A stretch of 64,000 nt of DNA, from NCBI GenBank assembly GCA_036346225.1, contig JARFIW010001082.1, forward strand, positions 1,364,001 to 1,428,000. The letters are read 5' to 3'. The position numbers were made by a program, and so were the translations under genes. Of this stretch, positions 22,598-34,134 are shown piece by piece. Source of the DNA: Platerodrilus igneus. Taxonomy: Eukaryota > Arthropoda > Insecta > Coleoptera > Lycidae. The notes under the pieces were generated by a model, which saw nothing but the letters and a program-made list of their open reading frames with translations, searched no databases and was not told the origin of the DNA. Every line of letters starts with the position of its first letter. Within the stretch, counting starts at the first letter, position 1.

Positions 22598-24458
22598 TGA
22601 TACGAATTTTGAAGTTGGCTGGCCTCACGTTGTGACGCCAGTGTAACTATTTTTGCTAGGCCTTACGTTGGATGGGTGCCACTGAAACGACTTCTGCTTT
22701 ACAAAAGACTGGAACGTCTTTTTTTTCTATATTAAGGCGCTAGAGAACAAAGTCTTCCGACAAAGCTAGGGGTCTATTCCTGGGTAGAGCAATGAAAAGT
22801 GGGGGAGTCGAATTCTGTTTGCAAACCAAAGTTAAGCTAAATCAAATAGGCGCCACCATGTCCTGAGATAATGGCGATAATTGCAAAGCACAGTTCTAAG
22901 GGCGGACGTGGAAACCCAAAGAACAAATGATCGCCTTCGTTAACAAAAACCTGTCGTAACAAAATAAGACGCAGCTCCTGTAAGAAATTGCAATGGTTAA
23001 ATAAATAAAAAAGTAGAACACCACTTGTGTCCTATAAACATATATAAAGAAATAATAAAAATGTATTTCCAATATAATATTGGCATCAAATTATTACTCA
23101 GAAAAATTTTGGCTTTATGTAATTAGATTTGATCGCACTTGACCAAAATAAAAGTCTTAGATTTTGAACTAAATGTTTACTAAAAAAAACTCTTTTAAAA
23201 TATCGGAACTTGTAACAAAAAATGGTCATAATCAACTACATCAAAATTAAAGTTTTAACTTTCCTTTTTTTCTTTCATTAATCAACCGACTTTACTTTAA
23301 ACATGAACTTGTTATACAAATTAAAGTAATAATGATTGGTAAGCATAACACAGTGAATTAAATTCTAACCTGGGCAGATCTTTTCAGGTAGATAACAAAT
23401 TACTAGAACCTAACATAATGAGAATTTGAACATTCATATTTACGGTTAATAATCTATGTATAGATAAAGCTGATCACAAAAATAGGCATGTTTGTTTAAA
23501 TTGCATTACAGCTGCTCAAAGCATTTGCTTTCAAGACAACATCTGTCAACTGTACAAAATGGAAAAATATGACGTCGAAAACACATGTTGAACTTATCGA
23601 CGGTTCATATGGAACAAAGCATGTTATTTAGAAAGCTAATTCAACAAAATTTCGCTTTACAGCTTGTAAAACCAGCTCAACAATTAATTGAAGTTTACAC
23701 AATTTACGTGTACTAAACATAAAAGCAAGTTAACGTGTTCTAAACTTTGAAACACATGCAAAAGAAGATCTTATAGCTAATTACGAACCAAAAACTGCAT
23801 TAGCCGCTTCACAACAAACTGAGACGGGATTTTCGTTCTTCAAGCAAAGTTAACAGTGTTTCTAATTTGAAACGACTCCATCCAACTTAACTTCTATAAT
23901 TCCTTATCAGACAAATTTTTTATTAGGCAAAGTTTAAATCGACTGTTCCTAAATAACGGTAATTCTTTGGATCCCAGATGACGAATTATATTCGTTCCAT
24001 TTTTAATTGTGGAATTATATTTGTTGCATTCCACATTGTCGAATCATATCTTGTCGCATTATATTTTGTTGCATTACATTTTGTCGTTGTCGTGTTCTAA
24101 AGGTCGCGCTAAATAAATTACCTCAAATTACATTAGTTCGTATAATATATACTTTACCAACCGTTATTAGAAGATATCTCCACAATTAATAATTGATACG
24201 GAGGTTGCCGGCCTCTAGCCAAAAATACATCTTAACAAAGCTGTTGCCCGTGGCCGACTGTTCATCGAAACCAGAGCCGAGCGGTCGCGCCGTCACAGGG
24301 GAGAACACGAAACAATCAAATAGATATTTACTTGGAAATAGCTTTATGCGACACAGATATATTAATATAATTAGATCCCTAAGGAACAATACACGCTTAG
24401 CGTGCTTAGCGTGTAATTCAATGCAATTAAATTACGACTGGAAAAATAAAATGTTACA
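22598..24458 (-). mobile_element. Solo LTR (family of 30601-37177) inserted in the satellite
   Basis: It is 1.86 kb long, beginning TGATACG and ending TGTTACA on the plus strand (TG...CA on either strand). Flanks are ACGT (22594-22597) and ATGT (24459-24462). The satellite consensus at that point reads GCACATGTAATCAG, so the target duplication was probably ATGT with one later C/T change. Blocks such as GTCTTCCGAC, GGGGTCTATTCC, GGCGCCACCA and GGGCGGACGTGGA match the LTR at 35470-37177 (opposite strand) and the one at 62727-64000. The final 44 bases (22598-22641) are unusual: read on the minus strand they contain a primer-site-like sequence (TGGCGTCACAACGTGAGG) followed by leader-like DNA inside the target duplication. 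Confidence 0.75.
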
Positions 24459-24961
24459 ATGTATTCGGTTTGGCATGATCGTGGCAGTTTATTTTCTTCT
24501 ACCAGATTTTCTATTTTTTAGTAAACTGTAAGTGCTTTAGTATTTATCACTTGGTTCCAATAACCATTAGAAAACCTGTCAGTGATACACCTTTTTGTTT
24601 CTCATAAATATCGTGAATGCTGTTGTAATCAGCTTGGTTTGGTTCTAGCAGTTATTTCCTTCTACAAGATTTTTCAACTTTTTAGTAAAATATAAAACAG
24701 TCCACTGTTCACTATTTGGCTCCATTTTGACTACTTAAGCAACTAGTCGATGATTTTTCTTTTTGTTGACCGTAGATAGAGTTAATGCACATGTAATCAC
24801 TTTAGCTTGGTGCTGGCAGTTTATTTTCTTCTACCAGATTTTCAACTTTTCAGTAAAGATCTGATATTTATTACTTTTGACTCCTTAGACGGCTGATCAG
24901 TAATTTTTCTTTTTGTCAGTCTTAAATATGGTTAATGCATATGTAATAAGCTTGCTGGCAC

Positions 24962-25133
24962 CTATAGTCTAAATCATGAAAGAATGAATTCACGTCATAG
25001 GTTTCTGAATTAAAAAACGACATACTTTTAAAGGATCTATCGGAATATACTTAATGCATAAGATTTGAAAGTATGTCTTTTTTTAATTCAGCAACCTATG
25101 ACGTGAATTCATTCTTTATGATTTAGACTATAG
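24962..25133. mobile_element. Hairpin MITE with ~66-bp terminal inverted repeats
   Basis: This 172-bp sequence starts CTATAGTCTAAATCAT and ends with its complement. The arms (24962-25027 and 25068-25133) are complementary over about 66 bases with one gap and two mismatches by eye, leaving a short loop. It interrupts a satellite unit. Joining the flanks at a TA gives reasonable satellite sequence, so a TA target duplication and Tc1/mariner-type origin are likely. Too short to code. Confidence 0.85.
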
Positions 25134-25475
25134 CAGATTATTTGCTTCAGCCATATTTTCAACTTTTTAGTAGAATATTAAGTAAATTAATATTAACCTT
25201 TGGCGCTATTATGACCTGTTAGACGATTGGTTAGTGATTTTCCTTGTTATAGTTAGTACATATGTAATCAGCGTAGCTTGGTCCTGGCAGTTTATTTCCT
25301 CTTACCATACTTTCAATTTTTAAGTAAAATTTTAAGTAATCTAGTACTTACCACTTGGGGTCACTATGATCCTTTATAGGACTGGTTAGTTGTGTTCCAT
25401 TTTGTCGGTCGTAGATACAGTTAATACATAGGTAATCAGATTGGTTTGGTCCATCAGTTTATTTCATTCTACAAG

Positions 25476-27175
25476 AAAGTAGATATGGGTGTACAACAGA
25501 GTCTAAACAAAACTCTGGCGTGACTAGCGTCGACCTTTGGTGACTGCGATAAATTGCAGAAGACTATATCTCAGGAGTTTTTACTCTTAGATATTTTGAG
25601 AACAAAGTTAAATTTTACCTAGAAAGTTATGGGGATGTAATTTAAAATATGACAAAAGAAAACACCTTAATACGACTTGTATATTGACGTCTATTTAATA
25701 ACATTAGAAAAACAAAATATATTTCCTTATTTTCTTACAACCAAGTTTTCATGCGATAAAATCACTAAGTGTAGTACATATATCTACTCTCATAATTTTA
25801 AAAATGACTTAAACTCTACCAGATAAGATATTAGAAAATCTAAAATTATTATTGTATTTAGACATAATTTCAAATTAATTTTCTAAGTAAAAAGAAATCA
25901 TAAATATACATTGTTGTATTTAACATAGTAAAGAGAATTTGTATTAAACATTTAAGTTGAAAGTAACCCTATAACCACAAAAAGTTTCATGAAAGCTTTT
26001 ATGTTTACACTTGTAAGGTTATACCAGAAAAGTAAATGCAATATTAAATTAGTTAATATAATAGGTAAGTAAAACGTACGACTTTATATTTTAAATGCAT
26101 TATTTTTCTATATATTTGAGATTAAAACTGAAGCACATGCACATTGTTCTGTCACAACAAAAGTAAGTAAAATAAATTTCATACCTGTATTTATAAAATT
26201 TGAAAGAAAAGTATACTTAAGTATTGAGCTCCGGCTTGTTCAGAATTATCGAAGTTTCAGTTTCTTCAAACGGCTTTTTTAAGACGCACGCCATCTATAT
26301 TTAGTTTGGTAGTTAACCCCAAACTTTAAATTTGTAACAGCCAAACCTTTCATTCCACAACCATATGTTTTGTTAACGAATATTTAGTTTATTTTTAGAA
26401 GGTAACTGAACGGCAACATAAAATTCTTGTACAATAATAGATAATATTTTATAGATACTAGAATTAATGTATAGGCTTAGATAGCGTAGCATATATAATT
26501 AGACACTACACCAGAGATCCTAGAAAATAATCGTGTTATAAAAACAGAGTATTGTAATACGCCACGAGGAAACAATCAAAAAATTTGTCTGTAAACAACT
26601 TACCATTCATAAACACTTTAAACCGATTATTCAGGTAGACTTTCTCTGTATACCAATATTCTAAAACGATATTTTTGTATTACAACAAGAATAAAAGAAA
26701 AGACACCTTCTACATACCAGGTACGACATCTTGGCCTTAGAAAGAACTTCTTTTACGGGAAACGATATGGGCACAAGAAGGCAGTCAGATATCAAGAGCA
26801 CGAAAATTTTTTCTGGTTAGAAGATGACCACACATTTTGAAAGAGGCACAAACAAGAAAACCATCCTAAATAACAGATTCATGTATGCACCAGTTGTGTA
26901 TTTAGGAACATAATTCAGAGGTTTACCAATTAGAAAATTACATATTATCATAATTATTTGTATTATTTATAGAAAGGAGGAATATTAAATTAAAACTAAA
27001 GATCGACGTATTTAGTGTATTATTTTATAATACTAAAAGGAATTGTTACATAAATCAAAACTAACTTGTGATTGTGAACTATATTAATATAAAATTAAAG
27101 TGAAGAATACTTTTATATGAAAGGAAGTGGGTCGAACAATGTCACATGGCAAGGCAACGGCGAATTGACATGTTA
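25476..27175. mobile_element. Unclassified 1.7-kb insertion in the satellite array
   Basis: The satellite stops at CTACAAG (25471-25475 = ACAAG) and resumes after ACAAG at 27176-27180, so a 5-bp target duplication is plausible. The inserted DNA is AT-rich with no open frame of note, no inverted ends and no resemblance that I can see to the other LTRs here. A solo LTR or a non-coding DNA element are both possible. The claim that it is an insertion rests on the satellite interruption and the flanking repeat. Confidence 0.5.
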
Positions 27176-27450
27176 CAAGGTTTTGAAGTTTTTAGTAAAA
27201 TATATAGTAATTTAGTATTTCACATTTGGTTTCATTTTGATCCTTAGACGGCTGGTCCGTGATTCTCTTTTCTAATCATTCGTAAATATAGTTAGTGCAC
27301 ATGCAATCAGCTTGGTTTGGTCCTGGCTGTTTATTTCCTTCTACGAGATTTTCACTTTATAGTAAACTATGAAGTAATCCAGTATTTATTATATGGTACT
27401 ATTATGTCCCCTTAGGCGACTGGTCGGACTTTGCTTTTTGTCGGTCTTAG

Positions 27451-28505
27451 TAGTGGCGTGCAGTGTTTGTTAATGCAGAGGCAACAAATTAAAATATAAA
27501 AACTTACCATAGGTGCACATAAGGTCTGCAACACAGATTATATGTATCACTAACAAACTATTTTTTGTAAATTAAGTCAATTCGGCGGTCTTTTTTTTAA
27601 AATTCACTCAATACATTGTCATAGAAACTAAAAGATCGTTTTAGTTCTTGCACCATGGTTCTCGAATTATAAACCCACCGAGTTTGTACAACACATGGTA
27701 ACTTTATTGAACAAAATTGACTATAAAAGTCTGTACGCTTGGTGCTAGTATGAAAAAGTGTTGCAAAGTTATAGTTATATATAGTTATAGTTATCATAAA
27801 ACTTACGGTTGAAATATCTTGAAGTGTTCTTTTTCTGTTGCTGTAATTTTAAAGATGGAGTAGGTCTTCCAATTTCAATTTCTACTTGTTTCTCGTTAAA
27901 CGTTTTAGTATTAAACGTATTCGTTTTCAGGTCTCTGAATGCAATTCATATCTGTACTACACTCAGTAAACACATGTCACAGAAGAATTCATTATTCTTT
28001 ATTATGTATATGATATTGTATTATTGATAAAATAAATACAACACAAAGAAGTTACTCCGCGGACGCGTCAAGATTAGTCTGCAACTATCGCGATCGATGG
28101 TAAACGATAATGCGCGACCAAGTTTTACGCTTCCGCTTCCTACTAAAAGCACTGCCTATGAATGCCTGCAGGAATGCATAAGGTCATTTGTTTGTGCGTT
28201 TACGGATTTCTTATGGTGTACCTACCTACACGCTGCATCATTCATAATATCTTGTGCATTGGGTTCTTTAGGGCGCGCTTGCCTTTTTATTTTTGGCGGA
28301 ATATTGACAATAATATTTGTAATAAATTATTTTGTTAATAGAAGTATTAAAATTAGTATAAACTACTCGTTATTGAAAATGTAAATATATTTAAATTAAA
28401 TTTGATAATGTATTATTAAAATAAAAAATATAAAATATACATATAAATTCGTACTTTTTTTACGGTAGGCATTGCCTTTTTACTTATATTACATGCACGC
28501 CACTG
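27451..28505 (-). mobile_element. hAT element, internally deleted
   Basis: The ends are TAGTGGCGTGCAGTG and, on the other strand, CAGTGGCGTGCATG, a hAT-type terminal inverted repeat. Perfect 8-bp direct repeats GGTCTTAG (27443-27450 and 28506-28513) flank it, the target-duplication length of hAT transposons. The insert interrupts a satellite unit whose sequence reads through when it is removed. Inside is a minus-strand fragment of hAT transposase. GTAAGT-like donor sites on the same strand near 27804 and 27505 hint at exon structure. A plus-strand frame at 28097-28384 (95 codons) contains hydrophobic stretches but no motif, and I do not count it as a gene. Confidence 0.85.
27597..27797 (-). 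pseudogene. hAT transposase fragment
   Basis: The minus-strand frame contains FATLFHTSTKRTDF and then LPCVVQTRWVYNSRTM. This corresponds to the part of hAT transposases (including domesticated ZMYM/ZBED-like relatives) that reads roughly F...S.KR...L...LP...TRW..NSR.V. It is 66 codons of a protein that normally exceeds 500, so it is a remnant inside a deleted copy. Confidence 0.65.
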
Positions 28506-29080
28506 GGTCTTAGATATAGTTATTTCACATATAATCAGCTTGGCTTGGTCCTGGAAGTTTATTTTCTTCTACCAGATATTCAACTTTTTAGTAAAGCTTT
28601 TAGTAATCTGGTATTTATCACTTGGCACGATTATAAGCACTTAAACGACTGGTCAGTGATGTTCCTTTTGTCTCTCATAAATATAGTTAACGCTCATGAA
28701 AAAGCTTGGTTTAATCCTAGCACTTTATTTCTTTATACTACATTTTTCAACTTTGTAGTAAAATATAAAGTAATCGACTATTTATTATTTGGCTCCATTT
28801 TGACTTCTTAGACGACAGGTCAGTGATTTTCCTTTTTGTCTGTTGTAGATATAGCTAATGTACATGTAATAAGCTTGTTTTGGTCCTGACAGTTTATTTC
28901 CTTTTTGCAGATTTTCAACTGTTTAGCACAATATAGATTATTTTGGTATTTACCACTTGGCACCATTTTGACTGCTTATATAGACGACAGATCAGCGAGT
29001 TTTCTTTTTATGGGTCGTAGATATAGTTAATGCACATGTAAGCTTAGTTTGATTCTGGCAGTTTACTCCTTCTTCAACTT

Positions 29081-30558
29081 TTTTTTCAATTATTTGTTAT
29101 TTCATTTAGCCAGTTTTACATTTGTGAAAATTCCGTCAATAGTTTTTCTGAATGTTATACAGAAAGGTGCAAAACTTATCAACTGCTATTGATGTATTTT
29201 GCGAATGGGTGCTTAGCACAAAATAATAAGTAAACTACTAATGGCTATTTTATATTAATTTCGGCTATGCCACTTAATCTTCAGGTGTTTTCGCTGGTTT
29301 GTCTATTGAAATGAGTCTGCTAACTTTACGCTAATATTATTTGAACAGGAGTGATTTTTCGGGCATTTTTCAAAACAAAGAGGCATTTAAAATTATTTTA
29401 GAATCGGTTTGTAACAAGCGTTTAAATAAGTTAATACGTAGCAATCAAAAACATTCGAAAAGGAATACATGCAAAAATAGAATTTACGTACGTTCAGAAT
29501 AAGATAATTCCGTCGTAGCTCTTAGTATTTCTAAAGTTTTAAATTTATGAGATAGGTCTAAACATATTCAAATATATTTATTTTTTAAATTTGTAGGTTT
29601 AACCTACGTCCTTGTTTCCAGACGTTGAATACAAAAATTTGAAATATTTACCGATATAGTATGTATGTATTAGAATATCTTATAAACTGGCGAATTGAAA
29701 AACAAATTTGTCGAAGCTAAGAATGTGAAAAGTTACTATTCGCCCAAACTTCGCAAGAAGATGGGGTTACAATATAGTGAGATGGGTAGATCGGGTCATA
29801 AGTGCAATATGCTTGGAATTCCAATAAAAGGCAGAATTGGAATATTGGCTCTATTAATATTTAGTATATAAAAATTCTTAGCTAGTAGTTTGAATTCTGG
29901 TCTCATCTGAAAGAATCTTAAAAATCACCAACGGATTTATATGCAGGAATTCGGGACTACAGCTGAATTGCGTTTACGAAAAATAAATTTTATATTAAAT
30001 TATATATTTGCATATTTATAATTTCTCCATAGCTATAACAAAAAACACTACAAATTTCGAAGTCGCCGTTAAGTAGAAATTTAGAAGAGTACTGTTTCAT
30101 AGAAAATGTACGCTTAATAGGCGCGCCTTCGAGAGGTCGTTACATAATTTACACAAGCTTTATGCGATGATAATCACCTATAAAAGCATCACTAGTTTAA
30201 TCTGGTGACTCTCCACGCTTGGAGATCAGATTACAATCACGCCCACTAAACACGCTTCTTTTTTGCTGTTAGCAATGTAAGTAGTTTGAAACCTCATTGG
30301 AGGGATGCCTTTGTTGCAATTTTCAACTACGTATAGCACAATCTCCTAACTTAAACTATTAGAAGTGAGAAGTGGAATAGGTCTTATTGTTTGCAGTTCC
30401 GATAAAGCTATTACTCATTAAATTATTAACATGCTTAAAGATCACTTATTAACCCATATTGAAGCTAATTAATTTAAAATTGTGTGTTGAGAATTTTAAC
30501 ATGCAAGAACTATTTGCTATATTGAAAACTGTAATTAGTATAGTGTAATATTTATATT
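29081..30558. other. No recognisable gene
   Basis: AT-rich sequence without motif-bearing frames, ending in a (TA)n run (30560-30600) where the next LTR element is inserted. Confidence 0.5.
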
Positions 30559-30559
30559 A

Positions 30560-30560
30560 T

Positions 30561-30600
<40 letters not shown>
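30560..30600. repeat. (TA)n microsatellite, insertion site of the second LTR family
   Basis: A TA run with one G interruption lies directly before the LTR start TGTAACAA at 30601. The 3' flank after 37177 is ATATATTG, which fits an ATAT target duplication. Confidence 0.85.
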
Positions 30601-32101
30601 TGTAACAATTTTATTTTAGCAGTAAAAGAACCTATTCATTAAACGTACAATGAATATTGAAATACCTTTATTAACTAAAATAAAGATTCGAGTAACAATT
30701 AAATTTTTATAGTATTACTATATCTAGGATTAGTAGTCTATTTGTTTCGGAATTCGGTGCAATTCCACAGCCACTGGCGCGCGCGTGAGAGGTTCGAGAA
30801 CCCCACTTATGATCCTCCCACCATGCAAGAACGCAGCGAGCGCACTGGTCGATAGTTAAAAGCAGCGTGAAGATGCATTCAAAAAGAATGGCGAGTGACC
30901 TCCGAGTCGCTTTATTTTTGTGAAACACTTCCTGAGTAACGCGCAACGACATGTCAGAAACCGCAACAATACGTCAGAAATCGCAAGGATAAATCAGAAA
31001 CCGCACGACCACTTTGAAGTTACAATTTAGAAACTTTAACTTATGGACTACGCAATGAAAGATTATATTTGTAAATAAAATTAGACAACGGAGGAGTACG
31101 CTATGAAGTAATGCTGCCGTGAACCAATGTGAGAAATCCGCTTCGCTCCTACATCTGTATTAAAGCATGGAAAACAAGCATATTTAGCTGCAGGCCCCTG
31201 CACTGCGAAGTTGTTTCCATTGCAACCAAAGACGACAGCCGGTTTTGGGTTCGTAATAGAATTAAGAATTTCCTCAGTACTTCCTTCTGAAAGTACATTA
31301 TTTCATTTTGTTTGTTGGATGTACAAAATTGTTATTCAGTTTACCTGTGATTAGGCTGGTTTTCCCAGTATCGGGTTTGATTTCACTTAGTTCCGTAAAT
31401 ATGTGACTACACGTGGCTACAACGTTAATTAACAGCTGCTATTACGTCACCTGTTTGTTTGAACAATGCCGTCAACAATTGCACAATGGCTAACAGATGT
31501 TTAGCATTACAGTACTGCCACTTTTGATAAAATTAGAGAATATCTTGGTGATTATTTTGACTTCAAACTAATTTTAACTTTGTTAAATTAAAGAGAAAAT
31601 TTCGTATATTCATTTGTAAGTGACCTACACAGATCTGGTTGGGTTATAAAAAACCTTAATATTGTTAGTTACACTGAACTGTAATATATTTGAGTAAGGA
31701 TCAGTTGATAAACCTTACAACAATTTTGCAAGAATATCAAATATTTATTTTATTTAATTATAATGAAATTTTATTTACTGAAACAAAGAAAATTCTTTCT
31801 AGTAAATTAATAATCTACATTTAAAGTTTTTTATTCTGATCTAGTTTGATCAGACCTGATAAACAAAAGACAGCAAGAGTTAAATTTTTATGATTCCAGT
31901 ATGTAGGAAATATTCTCTATGCATTTTAGGTATACTTGAGGGACGCAAATAGTGTTCCCATTTTTTTTAGGTGACTTAACTATTATTCTTTCTTACAGGA
32001 AAAGCTTATTCTATTAAGACATATTTTTGTTAAAGAAGGCAACCTTTTTTTGGTTGGGTTACCACGCCCATACAAAAAACCAACGTGGGGCAAATGTAGC
32101 A
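30601..32101 (+). repeat. 5' LTR, second family
   Basis: It matches 35470-36940 with very few differences up to about 32060, then skips about 200 bases before the shared GTAGCA end. The minus-strand frames at 30952-30707 and 35821-35576 are the same LTR sequence and carry no motif. Confidence 0.85.
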
Positions 32102-32102
32102 C

Positions 32103-32122
32103 TAGCGCCCAACGCTTGGGGC
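32103..32122 (+). promoter_or_regulatory. Primer-binding site, second family (tRNA-Lys-like)
   Basis: TAGCGCCCAACGCTTGGGGC follows one base after the LTR. It is close to the TGGCGCCCAACGTGGGGC primer site complementary to tRNA-Lys, with G-to-A at base 2 and a small insertion. Its downstream half (CAACGCTTGGGGCGTCG) is repeated at 32132-32148 in the tandem array. Confidence 0.6.
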
Positions 32123-32580
32123 GTCGAAATTTGTTTGTTCAACGCTTGGGGCGTCGAAATTTGTTTATTCAACGAGTGATTCGTCGAAATTCGTTCGTTC
32201 ATAATTTAATTTACCTCGAAATTTGTTTGTTCAAAATTAATTTTACTTCGAGATTCGTTCGTTCAAAATTATTTTTACTCTGAAACTTGTTTGTTCAAAA
32301 ATAATTTTACTTTGAAATTGTCTGTTCAAAATTTATTTTGCTTCCAAATTTGTTTGTTCGGGATTGATTTAGCTTCAATTTGTTTGTTCAAAATTTATTT
32401 TGCTTCGAAATTTGTTTGTTCAAAATTGTTTTGCTTCGAAATTAGTTTGTTCGAAAAGTAATTTGCTTCGAAATTTGTTAGCTCAAAATTTATTTTGCTT
32501 TGAAATCTATTTGTCCAAAAATTATTTTGCTCGAAATTTGTTTGCTTAAAGTCTATTTGACATTTAGATTTGTTTGTTCG
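32108..32580 (+). repeat. Leader tandem array, ~30-33 bp unit
   Basis: About fourteen degenerate units of the form TTCGAAATTTGTTTGTTCAA plus ATTTATTTTGC follow the primer site. The first two units contain CGCTTGGGGCG from the primer site, and later units replace it with AT-rich text. The frame read on the minus strand (32625-32395) is a by-product of the repeat. Confidence 0.85.
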
Positions 32581-33129
32581 CTTTTGATAAAAGATTGGTT
32601 GTAACGTTAAACCACAGTCAATCAATTAATTAACTTAGTTAAATTTATTTTAACTTTCATTCTATTCTGACCCAATATAATTTTTTTTGATATTGTTTTG
32701 GCAAAAATTATTTTACCAAAAACACCTCTTGATTTTTACCTTTAGTAGTACGAATTTGTTTTGATCACTTTTGTAAGGTTCAGATCATTTAGATCTTTCA
32801 GTTTGATTCCATTAGGCTTTTGTAATCATGTCGGATATTCCGAATTGTTTGTCTGCTTAAAGAAGAACGGGAGTAGTGAGTGAGAAACCAGTTTTGAGGA
32901 AAATTTTAGGAAGACTGTCAGCTAAAGAAGCTGATAAGCCTGTTGTTTGATTTGTTTGAGTCAATAAAGAACATCTTTGTCGAAATTTGATGATAAGGCT
33001 AGAGATTCTATTTTGAAGGTACATTGGAGTGAGCTGTCGTCGTGTCGTTTGAAAATTGCTCTTGTGCAGAAGCACGTTTTTGATTTTGTTAGCAGATTTT
33101 TGTTTAGATCAGCATTGCAACGCAATTTA

Positions 33130-33345
33130 GTCTAGGCGGAACTTGTCGTCGTGGTTGGTCGCTCAGCAGTATGTCAGTCCAGACGAGACTCAGGAAGAGT
33201 TGGTCGCTCGGCTTTACATAAGTCTAGACGAGACTCGAGGTGAGTTAGGCGCTCTAGAATTTTTTTTGCATCTTTTTTTGATTTGATGTAAATTTTGGTA
33301 TTGTTAGTCTAGGTGAGACTCGTAGAGGGTTTGTCACTCTAGCAT
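33130..33345 (+). repeat. Short tandem repeats with GTCTAGACGAGACTCG core
   Basis: Four units start at 33130, 33177, 33222 and 33306, each with GTCTAG-CGAGACT followed by GTTGGTCGCTC-like sequence. The third is longer because of a T-rich insert. They lie where gag to RT would be in a complete element. Confidence 0.7.
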
Positions 33346-33449
33346 ATTTAGGCGTTGTGAAGCATTGTATTTGTTTCGACAGTTCGATTGGTAGTAGGTG
33401 TGAGTGTACCTGAACACTGATTTTTTGTTAGCTATTGTCATGATTAGTT

Positions 33450-34134
33450 TTTATTGATGATTCATAAGCAGGTGGATGGCCTTTAGTTGTTGGTGATTGG
33501 TTTTCGAAATATTCGATTTTGCAACCTTTGCGAAGTGCCACAGCACATTTGATTGAGAAGTTCTTAGAAGAAAAGTATTTTTTGCATACGGAATACCACC
33601 AATTGTTATTCGTGATAATGGTCCACAGTTGATTGGACATGTTTTTGAAGTTTTGTGTGCAAGGTACGAGATCCAAGAGATGTGGTACAATGCTGTGTAT
33701 GCTCCTCAAGGCAGTTAAGTGGAAAAGCTTATAATGATAATTTTATACCTGGTGAGGATATTGATGTCGTCTCCAGTAGTAGACCTTCGTATGTTTTGGA
33801 TCGTCAACCTTTGTTTAATATTTTGAAATGTCCGTGAAAATTTGCATGTAGCTTATCAACGTTCGAGTAAACGCTACAATCTTAGGAGAAGAGACATTTC
33901 ATTCCGAGTCGGAGAAAGTGTTTGGAGAGCTAATAAGGTCCTCTCGAGTGCTAGTGATAAATTTTCCGCTAAGTTAGCCCCTAAGTTCGTTATGAGTAAA
34001 GTTCGGAAAAACATTCCAATTTAGTATATGAGTTAGAGAACGAAGATGGGACAAGAGCAGGGAAATGGCACGTAAAGGACTTGAAACCAGTTGAAGCGTC
34101 GTATCCAAAGGAAAATGATGATCCTGACGATTAA
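33450..34134 (+). pseudogene. Ty3/gypsy integrase fragments
   Basis: The core region reads VVGDWFSKYSILQPLRSATA (first Asp). After a frameshift near 33588 it reads VIRDNGPQLIGHVFE (second Asp) and NAVYAPQGS, a stop, then VEK around the expected catalytic Glu. The C-terminal part, 33842-34024, has RSSKRYNLRRRDISFRVGE and FSAKLAPKFV. After another shift it ends with LENEDGTRAGKWHVKDLKPV and a stop at 34132-34134. This is the typical end of insect gypsy integrases. Several frame breaks make it non-functional. The zinc-binding N-terminus is missing. Confidence 0.75.

Larger units (their letters stand above)
22286..29080 (+). repeat. Array of a ~170-bp satellite, interrupted by four insertions
   Basis: A unit of roughly 170 bases recurs. 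It has landmarks ATTTTCAACTTTTTAGTAAA, then TATTTATCACTTGGC, then GACTGGTCAGTGATTTTCC, then GTAGATATAGTTAATGCACA, then AGCTTGGTTTGGTCCTGGCA. Satellite blocks are 22286-22597, 24463-24961, 25134-25475, 27181-27450 and 28506-29080. Removing the four insertions leaves about 2 kb, roughly twelve units in head-to-tail order. Units differ by substitutions and small gaps, so the array is not freshly amplified. No coding content. Confidence 0.85.

Noticed and set aside
24193..24531. 112-codon plus-strand frame and its minus-strand partner 24186-24389
   Set aside because: It lies across the start (U3) of a solo LTR and its junction with the satellite. No recognisable domain.
28097..28384. 95-codon frame with membrane-like segments inside the hAT element
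   Set aside because: It opposes the transposase fragment strand and has no motif. Probably chance within non-coding hAT sequence.
32395..32625. 76-codon minus-strand frame with repeated Asn/Phe/Gln text
   Set aside because: It is produced by the roughly 30-bp tandem repeats of the LTR leader.
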